Shown here piece by piece: positions 7,137 through 15,041 of a stretch of 47,913 nt of DNA. The position numbers and the translations under genes were made by a program. Position 1 is the first letter of the stretch. Every line of letters starts with the position of its first letter. The stretch is taken from positions 1-47,913 of the forward strand of contig NZ_FQUW01000021.1 of the NCBI RefSeq assembly GCF_900129285.1, in the 5' to 3' direction. This DNA is from Desulfofundulus australicus DSM 11792 (GTDB taxonomy: Bacteria; Bacillota; Desulfotomaculia; Desulfotomaculales; Desulfovirgulaceae). The notes under the pieces were generated by a model. That model was not told where the DNA came from and did not search any database. It saw nothing but the letters and a program-made list of their open reading frames with translations.

Positions 7137-8011
7137 GCTCTTTCACGCTCCTTAGTTTTTTTATCCAGTGTTTTGTCCAGAAAATCAACCAGGTTCTCAA
7201 AGCCCTGCATGGAAGGTCCGTTGTAGTTTTCAATAAGCCCGGCATCCCCAAGCTCCGTTAATTTTGGATCTACGGGAAGGACGGCCAGTATCGGCAGGTC
7301 GTTTTTCCGCGCCGCCTCTTCCACGTGGCTCGAACCAAAAAGTTGAATTTTCTCGCCACAGTGGGGGCAGAGCAGGTAACTCATATTCTCCACCAGCCCC
7401 AGAATGGGTACGTTAATAAGACGCGCCATTTTTATAGCCTTTTTTACCACCATCATGGCCAGATCCTGGGGAGAAGAAACAATCAGCAGCCCGTCCAGCG
7501 GCAGGGATTGCATTACTGTCAGCGGTACATCCCCCGTACCCGGAGGCATGTCCACAATGAGGTAATCCAGCTCGCCCCAGGCCACGTCGGTCCAGAACTG
7601 TTTGACGGCGCTGGACAGGATTGGACCCCGCCAGATTACCGGGTCGTCTTCCTGGGGCAGCAGAAGGTTCAACGACATCAGCCGGATACCCGTTATTGTC
7701 CTTGCCGGCAAAATAAATTTATTGAATTGTTCCGGGCGGTCGATTACCCCGAAAAGCTTGGGTATACTCGGGCCGGTAATATCCGCATCCAGGATACCTA
7801 CCCGGTTACCCTGCCGGGCAAGGGCAACAGCCAGAAGGGCGCTGACCGAAGACTTGCCCACGCCGCCTTTACCGCTTACAACCGCAACAACCCGTTTAAT
7901 ATCGCTGGCCTCGTTGAGGGGCAGTACGGAAGGCCCCGCACATTTTTCCGGGTTGCATTGTCCGGTATCCCTGTCCTTACAGGTACTGCATTTTTCATCA
8001 TTTTCAGGCAT
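7133..8011 (-). CDS. Mrp/NBP35 family ATP-binding iron-sulfur carrier
   Basis: ParA/MinD-superfamily ATPase of the Mrp/ApbC type, a carrier for iron-sulfur clusters. It has an N-terminal cysteine cluster (CSTC, then two further cysteines within residues 8-25), a deviant Walker A motif GKGGVGKSS, a DMPPGTGD Walker B segment, and the CPHCGE CxxC motif near residue 215 that binds the bridging cluster. The open frame begins at a GTG at 8020 that sits inside the GAGGTG ribosome site; the ATG at 8011 is the realistic start (292 residues). It lies between the ferredoxin-MinD ATPases and the COG1433 gene in one tight minus-strand operon. Confidence 0.92.
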   Translation of the reverse strand: MPENDEKCSTCKDRDTGQCNPEKCAGPSVLPLNEASDIKRVVAVVSGKGGVGKSSVSALLAVALARQGNRVGILDADITGPSIPKLFGVIDRPEQFNKFILPARTITGIRLMSLNLLLPQEDDPVIWRGPILSSAVKQFWTDVAWGELDYLIVDMPPGTGDVPLTVMQSLPLDGLLIVSSPQDLAMMVVKKAIKMARLINVPILGLVENMSYLLCPHCGEKIQLFGSSHVEEAARKNDLPILAVLPVDPKLTELGDAGLIENYNGPSMQGFENLVDFLDKTLDKKTKERERA

Positions 8012-8021
8012 AACTATCACC

Positions 8022-8882
8022 TCAATTCAGTAGAACTTTAAGCTGATCCCATAAGGCCAGAATTCCCTTTTCCATGGTTCTGGAACATTCCAGGATAACC
8101 GGCCGGCCTCTTTTAACTGCTTCCACTGCACTTTCATCGTAGGGCAGGTGCCCCACCACGGGAACCCGGCGCCGGTTGCAGAGCGATTCCACCGCCCGGG
8201 TATTCTCCGGCTCCAGGTCCCACTTATTTACGCATACAGCGGCCCGGCATCCAAAATGCTCAGCCAGATCCAGAACCCGTTCCAGGTCGTGCTTTCCGGA
8301 AAAAGTAGGTTCAGTTACCACCAGCACCAGATCCGTTCCCGAGAGGCAGGAAATTACCGGGCAGCCTATACCGGGCGGACCATCGGTTATAATTAATTCT
8401 TTTTTTTCTTCCTCAGCCAGGCGGCGGGCTTCTTTACGTACCGCCGCCACCAGTTTTCCCGAGTTATCCTCGGCTATACCCAGCCGGGCATGCACCAGGG
8501 GGCCATATCTGGTCTCGGAATGAAATAAATGCCCGGCCACGTGATCCACCATCTCTACGGCCCCGCAGGGGCAGGCGTGGTAACAAAGGGCACACCCTTC
8601 ACAGAGAACGGGGTCCACCACAAACCCTGGCCTTATGGCATCATACCGGCACAAATGCAGGCAAAGGTTGCAACCCAGGCACTTTTCCTTGTTGATGGTA
8701 GCTTTCTTCAAGCCATAAAAAGGGGAAGCGGATTTGACCACGGGATCCAGCAGCAGGTACAGGTTTGCCGCATCCACATCACAGTCGGCCAGCACCTTAC
8801 CGGGAGCCAGTACGGCCAGACTCCCGCAGACGGTAGTCTTGCCCGTGCCTCCCTTCCCGCTGAGCACCACCAGTTCGCGCAC
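8022..8882 (-). CDS. Ferredoxin-MinD family ATPase (COG1149), copy A
   Basis: MinD-superfamily P-loop ATPase with an inserted 2[4Fe-4S] ferredoxin domain, 286 residues. The deviant Walker A is SGKGGTGKTT at residues 8-17. The cluster motifs are CLGCNLCLHLC and CEGCALCYHAC with following prolines (residues about 63-110). A TDGPPGIGCP Walker B segment follows. The start is GTG at 8882, which lies 86 bases inside the end of copy B, so its P-loop is encoded in an overlap. Such tandem pairs occur in many anaerobes and, in Desulfovibrio, bind the COG1433 protein ORP. The physiological role is not settled. Confidence 0.88.
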   Translation of the reverse strand: MRELVVLSGKGGTGKTTVCGSLAVLAPGKVLADCDVDAANLYLLLDPVVKSASPFYGLKKATINKEKCLGCNLCLHLCRYDAIRPGFVVDPVLCEGCALCYHACPCGAVEMVDHVAGHLFHSETRYGPLVHARLGIAEDNSGKLVAAVRKEARRLAEEEKKELIITDGPPGIGCPVISCLSGTDLVLVVTEPTFSGKHDLERVLDLAEHFGCRAAVCVNKWDLEPENTRAVESLCNRRRVPVVGHLPYDESAVEAVKRGRPVILECSRTMEKGILALWDQLKVLLN

Positions 8883-9726
8883 CGGTGCACCCCCCTTCCT
8901 CTATAAAAGAAAGCAGCGCTGCAAAGTATTCTTTCCACTCCGGGCGCACCTTGACCGCAGGAATGCCCCGGGCATAACCCCTGGCCACCTCCCGGTCATG
9001 GGGTAGCTGGAGCAGTAAAGGGAGGTTATTCTGCTGGCAGAACTGGCGTATGAGACGATCGTCGCCATCCGAACGGTTAACCACAACCCCACAGGGCACT
9101 CCCAGGCTGGCCACCATCTCACAGGCCAGCTCCAGATCGTGAAGTCCAAAAGGCGTAGGCTCGGTAACCAGCAGGCAAAAATCGGCACCTTTTACTGTCC
9201 GGATCACCGGACATGAAGTTCCCGGCGGCGCGTCAAGTATATTCAGCTCCCCCGGCCGGCACCGCTCCTTAACTGCTTCGATAAGGGGAGGGCTGATTGC
9301 CTCGCCCACATTCAACCGGCCCCGGACAAAGCCGATCCCCTCACTTGAACCTTCCTCTACCAGTCCTATTTCCCGCCACCCGGGGGAAATAGCCCCGGCC
9401 GGACAGAGATGCCAGCACCCCCCGCAACCGTGACACATGGTGGGGAAAAGCAGAACCTCCTGCGGAAGAACCACCAGGGCATGAAAGGCACAAATTTCGG
9501 CACACCTGCCGCAGAAAGTGCATTTCTCCTGGTTAATTTCCGGTACCGGAACCCGTACGGCTTCTTTTTTTTCCCAGCGCGGCTTGAGCATAATATGACC
9601 GTTGGGTTCTTCCACATCGCAGTCGAGAAATATGACCTTCCCTTTTTCCGCGGCTACCAGGGCCAGGCTGCTGGCCAAAGTAGTTTTACCCGTACCCCCT
9701 TTACCGCTGGCTACGGCAACAAGCAT
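8797..9726 (-). CDS. Ferredoxin-MinD family ATPase (COG1149), copy B
   Basis: Second ferredoxin-containing MinD-type ATPase, 309 residues. It has Walker A SGKGGTGKTT (residues 7-16), then CTFCGRCAEIC and CHGCGGCWHLC cluster motifs, and a DAPPGTSCP segment. The ATG at 9726 has GGAAGGAG upstream. The conserved protein seems to end near FIEEGG. The last about 29 residues (Gly/Arg-rich) come from the frame that overlaps the start of copy A and look like an overprinted extension rather than conserved sequence. It follows the COG1433 gene at 9731 with a 4-base gap. Confidence 0.88.
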   Translation of the reverse strand: MLVAVASGKGGTGKTTLASSLALVAAEKGKVIFLDCDVEEPNGHIMLKPRWEKKEAVRVPVPEINQEKCTFCGRCAEICAFHALVVLPQEVLLFPTMCHGCGGCWHLCPAGAISPGWREIGLVEEGSSEGIGFVRGRLNVGEAISPPLIEAVKERCRPGELNILDAPPGTSCPVIRTVKGADFCLLVTEPTPFGLHDLELACEMVASLGVPCGVVVNRSDGDDRLIRQFCQQNNLPLLLQLPHDREVARGYARGIPAVKVRPEWKEYFAALLSFIEEGGCTGARTGGAQREGRHGQDYRLRESGRTGSR

Positions 9727-9730
9727 AACA

Positions 9731-10102
9731 CTAGCTCCTTCCTCTACGACTATGACGGGGAGAGTTCGGCTGGCTAAGGAGCTTCAAATGTCCCTGCCGG
9801 TAAGCCTCAACGCTCTGGCTTACCGTACCGCTAATTCCTTCGTAGACCTGGATGCCAGCCCTGGCCAGCACTTCCATGGCATTGGGACCGATCCGGTCTA
9901 CGAGAACTGCTTTGACCCCGGCGTTGACCAGCAACTGAGCCGTCTGAATACCGGCGCCACCCCCGGAATGGCACCCCGTATTCGGCAGCCCTTCCCAATC
10001 CCCGCTGTCCACGTCCACCACGACAAAATACGGACAGCGGCCAAAGCGCTGATCCACCGGGGAATTTATATGGCTTTCCCGGGCACAAACAGCTACTTTC
10101 AT
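9731..10102 (-). CDS. COG1433 (NifX/ORP-like) protein
   Basis: Second member of the dinitrogenase iron-molybdenum cofactor family in this block, 123 residues. The start reads MKVAVCARESHINSPVDQRF; the middle has VDRIGPNAMEVL; the tail is basic (PRHSRRGRS) and lacks the histidine run of the 6756 copy. First gene of the operon, with a strong sigma-A promoter and a palindrome directly upstream. Two different COG1433 proteins in one operon suggest a cofactor carrier pair, but no nitrogenase genes are present here. Confidence 0.85.
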   Translation of the reverse strand: MKVAVCARESHINSPVDQRFGRCPYFVVVDVDSGDWEGLPNTGCHSGGGAGIQTAQLLVNAGVKAVLVDRIGPNAMEVLARAGIQVYEGISGTVSQSVEAYRQGHLKLLSQPNSPRHSRRGRS

Positions 10103-10115
10103 GGGCTCCCTCCTT

Positions 10116-10131
10116 ATGAACTATAGTCCAT
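10116..10131. promoter_or_regulatory. Imperfect palindrome, candidate operator
   Basis: ATGAACTATAGTCCAT differs from its own reverse complement only at one symmetric pair. It lies between the -10 box and the start of the 9731 gene, at about the transcription start, where a repressor would act. The bound protein is unknown. Confidence 0.45.
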
Positions 10132-10135
10132 AACT

Positions 10136-10164
10136 ATTCTATTCCTGTTATAGACAAATGTCAA
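10136..10164 (-). promoter_or_regulatory. Sigma-A promoter of the ORP-like operon
   Basis: On the minus strand TTGACA (10159-10164) and TAGAAT (10136-10141) are separated by exactly 17 bases. The -35 is a full consensus match and the -10 has five of six. It would drive the genes from 9731 down to 6756. Confidence 0.75.
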
Positions 10165-10172
10165 CTACGATT

Positions 10173-10212
10173 TAAAAAATATCCCCGGCATCCATATAGG
10201 AAGGCCGGGGAT
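10173..10212 (-). terminator. Terminator after the DMT transporter gene
   Basis: ATCCCCGGC (10181-10189) and GCCGGGGAT (10204-10212) form a 9-bp stem, followed on the minus strand by ATTTTTTAAA. It isolates the transporter transcript from the promoter at 10136. Confidence 0.8.
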
Positions 10213-10241
10213 TTAATAATGCGACTTCCTGGGGATAACCG

Positions 10242-11168
10242 CTAACCGGTTCTGGTTTTAGCGATAGCATCATTTAAGTTGCTTCGTACCTGCCTGAGGC
10301 CGGAAAGCTGAATCAAGATTACTCCAGCCAGGATAAAGACACAGCCCAGGACCTGCCAGGGAGTTAATTTCTCGCCGAGCAGCAGGTAGGCCAGTATACC
10401 GGCAATTACCGGTTCGAGGGTGCTGGTCAGGTTTGTCTTGATGGGGCTCAAGTAACTCAACCCTTTAAAATAAAAGCCAAAGGGCAGGATAGAAGCAAAA
10501 AGGGCAATGTAAATAAAAAAGAGCCATTCCCGCCAGGAGTAGTGAGCCAGGGTAAGCCATGGTAGGCGGTAAAAGCTGAATACCACGCTGCCCACGCCAA
10601 AACCGTAGAGCAATAACGTCCAGGGGGAATAACTGGCCAGGCCCTTTTTACCGTAAAGGGTATAAAAAGCAAAAGTGGCGGCGGAAGCAAGCCCGGCAGT
10701 AAGGCCGGGAATATTTACTGCCAGCCCGGCACCGGGATTGCCCTTAACCATCAGAAAACCACCCAGGACAGAAAAAAAGAGAGCAGAACCGCTGGGTAAA
10801 GTTAATTTTTCCTGACCCCGTATAAGCCCGTAACCCAAAACCAGTACCGGAGCCAGGTACTGCAGGAAAATAGCCGTGGCCACATTGGTCTGGCTGATGG
10901 CCAGGAGATAGGTGGACTGGACGGCAGTTACGCCGAAGGTACCGAAAATGATCATGTAAGCTACGTCCTCTTTCCTGATCAGAATAAGAGAACGGTGGAC
11001 CACGACCAGGTAAAAAAGAAGAAATACAAAAGATAAGAACAGCCGCATCTGCACTACATCCAGGGGATCAACCTGCTGGTTAAATAAATATTTGGCCACA
11101 TTACCGGAAAGGCCCCATAAAAAAGCGGCCATAACCACGAAAAAAAAGCCCCTCCACTGATCCTTCAA
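10242..11168 (-). CDS. EamA/DMT-family transporter
   Basis: Integral membrane transporter of the drug/metabolite (EamA) superfamily, 308 residues with about ten hydrophobic segments in two repeats. The first segment reads FFFVVMAAFLWGLSGNVAKY; the second repeat begins near the glycine-rich stretch around residue 150. The substrate cannot be told. The start is TTG at 11168 behind AAAAGGAGTGGAG. It follows pdp by 24 bases and is probably cotranscribed, so nucleoside export or uptake is conceivable. Confidence 0.85.
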   Translation of the reverse strand: MKDQWRGFFFVVMAAFLWGLSGNVAKYLFNQQVDPLDVVQMRLFLSFVFLLFYLVVVHRSLILIRKEDVAYMIIFGTFGVTAVQSTYLLAISQTNVATAIFLQYLAPVLVLGYGLIRGQEKLTLPSGSALFFSVLGGFLMVKGNPGAGLAVNIPGLTAGLASAATFAFYTLYGKKGLASYSPWTLLLYGFGVGSVVFSFYRLPWLTLAHYSWREWLFFIYIALFASILPFGFYFKGLSYLSPIKTNLTSTLEPVIAGILAYLLLGEKLTPWQVLGCVFILAGVILIQLSGLRQVRSNLNDAIAKTRTG

Positions 11169-11192
11169 GGAATCTCCACTCCTTTTTGCAAA

Positions 11193-12527
11193 CTACTGGT
11201 TGATATCCGTATCATTATCCCCATAGCCAATTACACTGTAAACCAGTTCCCTTGCCGGAGGGGCAACGGTACTGAGATGAAAAGCCCCGGCAACCAGCTG
11301 CCGGACCAGGGCCAGATTCTCCCGGCTGTTAATATGCAGGGTAGCCAGGGCATCCCCCCTGCCAACCCGGTCCCCTACCTTTTTATGCACTACCACCCCC
11401 ACAGCCGGATCGATGGTGTCTTCCCTGGTTTTGCGACCTGCCCCCAGGAGCATGGCAGCCCGGCCAATCATTTCGGCATGGATGGCCTCCACAAACCCAT
11501 TTTCCTGTGCGGCTACCTGCTCCTTTTGCAAGGCTTCCGGTAAACGATCCGGTTCATCCACCACCCGCGGATCGCCTCCCTGAGCCTGCACCATTTCCCG
11601 GAATTTAGCCAGAGCATGCCCTCGCTCGAGCAAACCGGTCAGCAGCTTTATGCCATCCTCGACCCGGGATGTCACACCGGCCAGAACGAGCATGTGGCTC
11701 CCCAGTAAAAGACACAGCTCCCGTAAATCGGATGGTCCCCGGCCGGACAGGGTTTCAATGGCTTCCCGCACTTCCAGTGCATTGCCGGCAGCAAAACCAA
11801 GGGGCTGCTCCATATCGCTTATTAGAGCCACTACCTTTTTACCCGCCAGGCGACCGATGGCTACCATGGTCCGGGCCAGGGCTGAAGCGTCCTCCACAGA
11901 CCGCATAAAAGCCCCGTTTCCCGTCTTCACATCCAGGACGATAGCATCTGCCCCGGCCGCAATTTTTTTACTCATCACGCTGGAGGCAATCAGGGGAATA
12001 CTGTCCACCGTTGCCGTCACATCCCGCAAAGCGTATAGCTTCTTGTCTGCCGGCACCAGGTTGCCCGTTTGAGCCACTATGGCCACGCCAATCTCCCTCA
12101 CCTGGCGTATGAAATCATCCGGGGAAAGATTCACCTTAAACCCGGGAATAGATTCCAGCTTATCCACGGTTCCCCCCGTATGACCCAGCCCCCGGCCGGA
12201 CATTTTGGCCACGGGCACCCCCGCAGCGGCTACCAGCGGAGCCAGCACCAGGGTAGTTTTATCCCCTACACCGCCGGTACTGTGTTTATCCACCTTGCAA
12301 CCGGGAATTCCTGAGAGGTCTACCTGATCGCCCGACCCGGCCATGGCCACGGTAAGGTCAGCCGTCTCCCGGAAATTCAGACCCTGAAAGAAAATAGCCA
12401 TTAACAACGCCGCAGCCTGGTAATCGGGTATCTCCCCGGCTGTATACCCCCGGATAAAAAAATTGATTTCTTCCGTGGATAATTCCAATCCCTGGCGTTT
12501 TTTCAGGATTATATCGTACATGCGCAT
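11193..12527 (-). CDS. pdp: Pyrimidine-nucleoside phosphorylase
   Basis: Phosphorolyses uridine, thymidine and deoxyuridine to base and (deoxy)ribose-1-phosphate. The thymidine/pyrimidine-nucleoside phosphorylase signature is visible as KMSGRGLGHTGGTVDKLESI near residues 108-127, with the phosphate-site KHSTGGVGDKT just before it. The C-terminal domain continues to HLSTVAPPARELV. Length (444) is slightly above the usual about 433. An upstream GTG at 12536 sits inside the GAGGTG ribosome site; the ATG at 12527 is preferred. It lies directly after deoB, the enzyme using its pentose-1-phosphate product. Confidence 0.93.
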   Translation of the reverse strand: MRMYDIILKKRQGLELSTEEINFFIRGYTAGEIPDYQAAALLMAIFFQGLNFRETADLTVAMAGSGDQVDLSGIPGCKVDKHSTGGVGDKTTLVLAPLVAAAGVPVAKMSGRGLGHTGGTVDKLESIPGFKVNLSPDDFIRQVREIGVAIVAQTGNLVPADKKLYALRDVTATVDSIPLIASSVMSKKIAAGADAIVLDVKTGNGAFMRSVEDASALARTMVAIGRLAGKKVVALISDMEQPLGFAAGNALEVREAIETLSGRGPSDLRELCLLLGSHMLVLAGVTSRVEDGIKLLTGLLERGHALAKFREMVQAQGGDPRVVDEPDRLPEALQKEQVAAQENGFVEAIHAEMIGRAAMLLGAGRKTREDTIDPAVGVVVHKKVGDRVGRGDALATLHINSRENLALVRQLVAGAFHLSTVAPPARELVYSVIGYGDNDTDINQ

Positions 12528-12566
12528 GATTTTCACCTCAGAATAATTTTCCTGACGGTGCCGGTG

Positions 12567-13748
12567 CTACCGGATAACCACTTCCCGGACGAAACTGGTT
12601 CCCCGGGGATAGGAAAGCCCGAAAAACTCGGCCACGGAGGCCGCCACGTCGCTGAAAGTGCTCCGGGTTCCCAGATTCACTCCCGGTTCAACCAGGGGGC
12701 CGTAAACCAGAAGGGGTACATATTCCCGGCTGTGATCCGTACTGCTGGTGGTGGGATCGCAGCCGTGATCGGCGGTAATAATCAAAACTTCATCGGGCCT
12801 GACCGCACTTAAAATTTCCGGAAGCCGCCGGTCAAAGGCCTCCAGGGCCGCGGCATACCCCCGGGGATTGTTGCGGTGACCGTACAACATATCAAAATCT
12901 ACCAGGTTGGTAAAAATCAGCCCTCGTTCCAGGCGCCGCATACAGGCAATGGTCCGGTCAACCCCGTCCATATTATCTTTAGTATGTATTGCTTCGGTAA
13001 TGCCCCGGCCCGCAAAGATATCCTCAATTTTGCCCACGGCCAGGACGGAAAAGCCATTTTGGGTAAGCAAATCGAGAACGGTTGGTGCCGGCGGGGGAAG
13101 GGAAAAATCCCGCCGCCTGTCGGTCCGTTTAAAAGCACCGGGTTTTCCCACAAAGGGCCGGGCTATAACCCGGCCCACGGCATGGGGACCGGTGAGCAAC
13201 TCCCTGGCCACCCGGCACATCCCGTATAATTCATTCACCGGAATAACTTCCTCGTGGGCGGCAATCTGAAAGACACTGTCGGCAGAAGTATAAACTATGG
13301 GATACCCGGTTTTGATATGCTCCTCTCCCAGTTCTTCAATGATGGCTGTACCCGAAGCCGCCCTGTTGCCCAGAACGGGCCGGCCAATGCGTTTCTCGAA
13401 GGGCTCAATTATTTCCGGGGGAAAGCCGTGGGGATAAACGGGAAAGGGCCGCTCCAACAATAAGCCGGCAATTTCCCAGTGACCGGTAGTGGTATCCTTG
13501 CCCGCCGAAGCCTCGGCCATCCGCCCGTAAGCAGCCAGGGGCTGCTTCACCGGCGGAACTCCTTCAATTGCCAGGATATTTCCCAGGCCCAGGCGGCCCA
13601 GGTTGGGCAGGTTGAGCCCACCTACCGCCCGGGCAGTATTGGCCAGAGTGTTGCTTCCTTTATCTCCATATTTTTCGGCATCGGGAAGTTCTCCGATACC
13701 CACACTATCAAGAACAATGAGGGTAAGCCGGTTGATGATGGCCTGCAA
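12567..13748 (-). CDS. deoB: Phosphopentomutase
   Basis: Converts (deoxy)ribose-1-phosphate to the 5-phosphate, linking nucleoside salvage to the pentose-phosphate pathway. It belongs to the alkaline-phosphatase superfamily. The manganese-binding motifs include [13 protein letters not shown] at the N-terminus, KDTTTGHWE with the phospho-acceptor threonine near residue 90, and [10 protein letters not shown] near the C-terminus. The length of 393 is normal. The start is TTG at 13748 with AAAGGAG upstream. It forms an operon with xerD upstream and pdp downstream, an order like the Bacillus xerD (ripX)-drm(deoB)-pnp arrangement. Confidence 0.95.
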   Translation of the reverse strand: MQAIINRLTLIVLDSVGIGELPDAEKYGDKGSNTLANTARAVGGLNLPNLGRLGLGNILAIEGVPPVKQPLAAYGRMAEASAGKDTTTGHWEIAGLLLERPFPVYPHGFPPEIIEPFEKRIGRPVLGNRAASGTAIIEELGEEHIKTGYPIVYTSADSVFQIAAHEEVIPVNELYGMCRVARELLTGPHAVGRVIARPFVGKPGAFKRTDRRRDFSLPPPAPTVLDLLTQNGFSVLAVGKIEDIFAGRGITEAIHTKDNMDGVDRTIACMRRLERGLIFTNLVDFDMLYGHRNNPRGYAAALEAFDRRLPEILSAVRPDEVLIITADHGCDPTTSSTDHSREYVPLLVYGPLVEPGVNLGTRSTFSDVAASVAEFFGLSYPRGTSFVREVVIR

Positions 13749-13763
13749 ATGAACCAGCTCCTT

Positions 13764-14663
13764 TTATTTCTGCTGCCGTTGCGCCCGGGGATGGGCGCGA
13801 TCGTAAATCTCCCGCAACCTGGTACGGGTTAAATGGGTGTATATTTGCGTGGTGGCAATATCAGCGTGACCGAGAAGTTCCTGAACCGACCGCAGATCGG
13901 CACCGTTTTCCAGCAGATGGGTGGCAAAGGAATGTCGTAAAGTATGGGGAGTGATAACCTTGGTGATGCGTCCCTGGCGGGCATACTTCTTGATTATTTT
14001 CCAGAAACCCTGACGGGTGAGGCGGTGCCCCTGCTGGTTGATAAAAAGGGCCGGGGTACTGCGGCCCCTGGTTAGTTTTGCCCTGGCCCGTTTGAGGTAT
14101 TCGGATACATAAAAGGCAGCTACGGAACCCAGGGGTATTATGCGTTCTTTGGAACCCTTGCCAAAACAGCGCACGAAACCATGCTCCAGATTAACATCGG
14201 CCAGATCCAGGGAGATCAGCTCGCTTACCCGCAGGCCGGTGGCATAGAGCAATTCCAGCATGGCCTTATCCCTCAGACCGGCAGCCGAGGAGGTACGGGG
14301 CTGCGCCAGGAGCCTGTCTACCTCTTCCGGAGTTAAAACCCTCGGCAGCCGCTGGGCCAGGCGGGGCGATTCCAGATTGGCGGTAGGATCGGCGGATATC
14401 ACCCCTTCCTGCACCAGAAAACGGTAAAATGACTTTAAGGCCGCCAGGTGCCGGGATACAGTTGAGGGAGCCCGCCCGTCTTTTTTCAACTTGAGCAGGT
14501 ATGCCATCACGGCACCGCGACCTTCCTTCAGGGGATCCAGCTGCTGGGCCTGGCAGAACAACCAGTACTGGTTTAAATCGAACCGGTAAGAACTGGTAGT
14601 GTTGCGAGCCAGCCCCTTTTCCACCGCCAGATAATGGATGAAGGCACCAACCAGATCTTCCAA
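13764..14663 (-). CDS. xerD: Site-specific tyrosine recombinase XerD
   Basis: Tyrosine recombinase of the XerC/XerD family that resolves chromosome dimers at dif, 299 residues. It has an N-terminal SAM-like core-binding domain (residues 1-90) followed by the catalytic domain with the arginine in GLRVSELI, the HTLRHSFATHLL box, the LLGHADIATTQIYTHL box with the histidine and the nucleophilic tyrosine. The start is TTG at 14663. Position beside deoB supports XerD over XerC or an integrase. No mobile-element context is seen around it. Confidence 0.92.
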   Translation of the reverse strand: MEDLVGAFIHYLAVEKGLARNTTSSYRFDLNQYWLFCQAQQLDPLKEGRGAVMAYLLKLKKDGRAPSTVSRHLAALKSFYRFLVQEGVISADPTANLESPRLAQRLPRVLTPEEVDRLLAQPRTSSAAGLRDKAMLELLYATGLRVSELISLDLADVNLEHGFVRCFGKGSKERIIPLGSVAAFYVSEYLKRARAKLTRGRSTPALFINQQGHRLTRQGFWKIIKKYARQGRITKVITPHTLRHSFATHLLENGADLRSVQELLGHADIATTQIYTHLTRTRLREIYDRAHPRAQRQQK

Positions 14664-14739
14664 AGCCTATCGCTCCCGTATAAACTTTTATTCCTTGTTA
14701 TTTCCACGACTGGTCCTTTAATCCTTCTTGTTTCCCAAA

Positions 14740-14771
14740 CAAAAAGGACTCTGGCTTAAAACCAGAGTTCC
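14740..14771 (-). terminator. Terminator after the small membrane ORF
   Basis: GGACTCTGG (14746-14754) pairs with CCAGAGTTCC (14762-14771), followed on the minus strand by TTTTTG. It closes the transcript of the 51-codon ORF at 14791 and separates it from xerD. Confidence 0.8.
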
Positions 14772-14790
14772 TGTGGACGGTATCCAAACA

Positions 14791-14946
14791 TCAGCACATC
14801 ACGAGCATGAAGGTAAGCATACCCTGCACCAGCCCACCGGCCGCGGAATTCTCTAAAGGTGGGTACGGTGAGTGCATTAAAGCCAGAATGAAGAGCATAA
14901 TCAGGAGCAGCACTGCCAGCAGGCCCAGAGAGATTTTTTGATCCAT
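14791..14946 (-). CDS. Short hydrophobic membrane protein, 51 residues
   Basis: Not a recognised family. The protein begins MDQKISLGLL, continues with a strongly hydrophobic stretch of about 20 residues, then a proline-rich turn (HSPYPP) and a second hydrophobic end (GMLTFMLVMC). It has an ATG at 14946 with GGAAGGG 7-8 bases upstream, and a perfect terminator 20 bases after the stop. A longer ORF overlaps it in another frame (14756-14989), but that frame runs through the terminator and has no good start site. The role is unknown; its neighbours are the DUF362 gene upstream and xerD downstream. Confidence 0.6.
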   Translation of the reverse strand: MDQKISLGLLAVLLLIMLFILALMHSPYPPLENSAAGGLVQGMLTFMLVMC

Positions 14947-15041
14947 AAATGATCCCTTCCCCCGCACCGGTTCTAAAAAGTTCGTTCACATCCCTATAGA
15001 CGTTTACGGAAGGGGGAAGGTTCCCGGAATATTTAAAAGCA

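Noticed and set aside
14756-14989. 77-residue minus-strand ORF
   Set aside because: It runs through the terminator hairpin, has no good ribosome site and no family look; the overlapping 51-residue frame with ATG at 14946 is better supported.
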